Source: Physella acuta (lineage: Eukaryota > Mollusca > Gastropoda > Physidae). Taken from it: a stretch of 64,000 nucleotides of DNA. The notes under the pieces were generated by a model. The model was given only the letters and a program-made list of their open reading frames with translations. It did no database searches and was not told where the DNA came from. The stretch spans positions 62,001-126,000 of the forward strand of contig NW_026732309.1 of the NCBI RefSeq assembly GCF_028476545.1, in the 5' to 3' direction. Of this stretch, positions 13,386 through 64,000 are shown piece after piece. The translations under genes and the position numbers were made by a program. Positions within the stretch are counted from its first letter, which is position 1. Each line of letters opens with the position of its first letter.

Positions 13386-13690
13386 AAGGAGCTTTGAAGC
13401 AAGAGGCTGTAATTATGGGTACTCAGTTACAATTTAACTCCTTAAATAAATTGTCTACTTACTTATCACTAACAAACATAAAAATTTTATGTAAATAAAG
13501 TTTATGTAAATATCCAATTTAACATAATGCAAATCTTCACAGCCATAACAGTTTGATCACAGCTGATCACTATCAATACATTCAAACAACTTGTAAGCAT
13601 GGGTGAAAACCTACTGTTGCATCACTAAAAAAAGTAGCTGCAAATGAAATCTAAAAATAAACTTTATCATAATTATCATCCACGTCTTCA

Positions 13691-62040
<48,350 letters not shown>

Positions 62041-62055
62041 CTGCAGAGGTCAAGT

Positions 62056-62480
62056 GATCTAATTAGCGCGTGACATTCATTTATTTAATTAGCGCGTGAC
62101 ATTCATTTATCTAATTAGCTCGTGACATTCATTTATCTAATTAGCGCGTGACATTCATTTATCTAATTAGCGCGTGACATTCATTTATCTAATTAGCGCG
62201 TGACATTCATTTATCTAATTAGCGCGTGACATTCATTTATCTAATTAGCGCGTTACATCATTTATCTAATTAGCGCGTGACATCATTTATCTAATTAGCA
62301 CGTGACATTCATTTATCTAATCAGCTCGTGACATTCATTTATCTAATTAGCGCGTGACATCATTTATCTAATTAGCACGTGACATTCATTTATCTAATCA
62401 GCTCGTGACATTCATTTATCTAATTAGCGCGTGACATTCATTTATCTAATTAGCTCGTGACATTCATCTATCTAATTAGT
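62056..62480. repeat. 26-bp minisatellite at the acceptor of the giant exon, about 16 copies
   Basis: Unit ATTCATTTATCTAATTAGCG plus CGTGAC (26 bp), with AGCTCG and AGCACG variants. The nearest unit is about 15 bp from the acceptor at 62041. Confidence 0.96.
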
Positions 62481-63329
62481 TAATGAAATAAAACGATTAG
62501 TTTTTAAATCAATGAATCTAATTAACAGTATGACTAAAATCAATTAAAGCAATAATTTCCGTTAAGTAATTCTGAAACGTTTTGAATATTTCTGATTGAT
62601 TTTTTAAAACTTAATTTCTCTGACTGAATTTTACTAGATTTTTTTTTCTAACTGAATTTTATTTTTTACTGAATATACTTTCAAAAAAAAAACTTGCAAA
62701 CTTATTTACTTTACCAACCGTTTAACTTAATTAGTCACTAGATGATTAGTGAAAGCAAAGCAATTTTTAAAAAATCCAACTAAACGCTGATTGTTCCCTC
62801 ACAGACATCATCATTGCCCAGCTAATTACTAATTAAAATCGCCAATAATTTGAGTCATTGAAAAAAGCTACCATAAATTATACTGGATTTTAATTAAGTT
62901 TGTCCTAAGTAATTTAATTACTGGTAATTGAAACTTCTGTTACAACACTGTTTTTCTACAGCTAGCGAAAGTAATACATGAAGAATGGAAAGCGAATACT
63001 GAAAGGCGAAAACGTAATTAACAAAATTGACAAGCATATATTTGTTGAATAAAAATAAAGATTAAATGTTTGAAAAAAAAAACAAGTATTGACGTAAGAA
63101 CATAAAGTTTAGATGAGCGGATGATAAACTTGACACTTTGACAACTAAACTTTATACGTCGTCGTTAACTTTGTTAACAACGACAACTGGCTACTGAGGG
63201 AAAACCATCTTGAGAAAATGTCACAAGGTGACAACGTTACAAATGTCAACTTCAATTCATTAATCTCTTGCATTCACCGCATATGGTGTATGTAATTCAC
63301 TTGGAATATACTCCACCCGTTACTTTATA
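62481..63329. other. AT-rich intron sequence, no feature seen
   Basis: Presumed intron of the Piccolo-like gene, since the exon at 62040 begins in phase 1 and must be spliced to something further right. No exon recognised. Confidence 0.5.
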
Positions 63330-63566
63330 AGCAAGGTTCCTTTTCAAACCTGACGCTCTATGGGCAAATGAAGTAGAGTTAGCCTGCCTGCGACCTCAGC
63401 ATATGAAAGGATAATGTGATCAGCACTATGCCCAGCCACCTTTACTTTCCCTAATAGGTACCCATCAGAGATGGGTGGATTCAGGGACGGTCTACTGACT
63501 TGATTCGAACTCGCGTCTTCCGGGTTAGCAATCTGGCTCTCTACCGCTAGGCCACTCCCTCCCCCA
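63330..63566 (-). mobile_element. tRNA-derived SINE with central conserved domain
   Basis: On the - strand the head reads GAGTGGCCTAGCGGTAGAG (A box) and GCGAGTTCGAATCAAGTC (B box). It is followed by a body with CATCTCTGATGGGTACC and GGGCATAGTGCTGATCACAT, then ATCCTTTCATATGCTGAGGT, AGGCTAACTCTACTTCATTT. The last blocks recur in the Helitron units (AGCATATGAAAGGATAGTGT at about 33420 and 34920), so they form a conserved SINE domain. Family name not assigned. Confidence 0.82.
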
Positions 63567-64000
63567 ATTACTTTCTACTGCAGCACAAATGCACTGCACC
63601 ATACATCACCATCGACTCTACTTCCGTCTACAACATCTTGAAACCATTCCACTGACATCATTAGCATATGCACCTGCTTCTCTGGTCTAGACCTATATAG
63701 CTATCATGCAGGGTTGAAAATAAAGCACCCAATTAAAAAAAACAACAACAAAGCATGCAGTATAGAGATTCAGGCCCTACCCCACACCATCAGCATATTA
63801 AGGCATATATAGCTTTTTCTATGAGAACCCTTAATTTTTACTACCCCCCCTCTCCAATCGGAAAAAAGTTATACAACCAGTTTTATTAAAGTTAGACGTG
63901 TAGCAAATCATATAGATCACAAGCGTACGATGCAACATAAGGGTGTGTGTATTTATTTAGATATGACAAGTTTTTCACAAGAACAGAAAAAAAATGTAAA

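Noticed and set aside
13237-13437. 66-codon + strand frame in a GC-richer block
   Set aside because: No recognisable family, no splice sites, and placed between two convergent gene ends. Kept only as a possible old repeat.

Overview
The window is animal nuclear DNA: AT-rich, with spliced genes, GT-AG introns, dense minisatellites, hAT-type and Helitron-type DNA transposons and a tRNA-derived SINE. The SINE, the invertebrate-style Piccolo gene and the very many G or C homopolymer runs fit a mollusc, most likely a gastropod. That placement is an inference; nothing here fixes the species.

Two protein-coding genes can be supported. On the + strand, five small coding exons (9396-10784) encode a 91-residue AT-hook (HMGA-type) chromatin protein, with a candidate polyadenylation signal at 11713. 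On the - strand, a very large gene fills the rest of the window (13691-62040, continuing past the right edge at its 5' end). It encodes a Piccolo/Fife-type presynaptic active-zone scaffold. I place 17 coding exons with matching phases, giving about 2,509 residues in the window: two giant low-complexity exons (58982-62040 and 29424-31645), two coiled-coil segments, a PDZ domain over three exons (22300-23446), a linker, one Ca2+-binding C2 domain (C2A; 17431-19188) and a short basic tail ending at 13691. No C2B domain was found. The two genes lie tail to tail.

Layout: 1-9.3 kb is AT-rich noncoding DNA with hAT-type MITEs (5494-5687, 6013-6232) and a candidate 5' UTR exon for the AT-hook gene. 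9.4-11.7 kb is the AT-hook gene. 13.7-31.6 kb holds the 3' sixteen Piccolo-like exons, with a 23-bp minisatellite (16.3-17.2 kb) and a 42/126-bp minisatellite (27.2-29.4 kb) in introns. 31.6-59.0 kb is one intron of about 27 kb. It holds a head-to-tail Helitron dimer (32445-35554), a 2.64-kb non-autonomous hAT with a perfect 8-bp target duplication (36786-39426), further MITEs and about ten minisatellites, several with higher-order structure. 59.0-62.0 kb is the largest coding exon. 62.05-62.48 kb is a 26-bp minisatellite against that exon's acceptor, and a SINE lies at 63.3-63.57 kb.

The main theme is a synaptic scaffold gene whose introns are full of tandem repeats, several of them touching splice sites. 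The clearest case is the donor of exon 29424-31645, which is itself the first unit of the minisatellite that follows it. The long repetitive open frames across the minisatellites (16.2-17.2, 27.7-29.0, 50.2-52.5 kb) are not genes.
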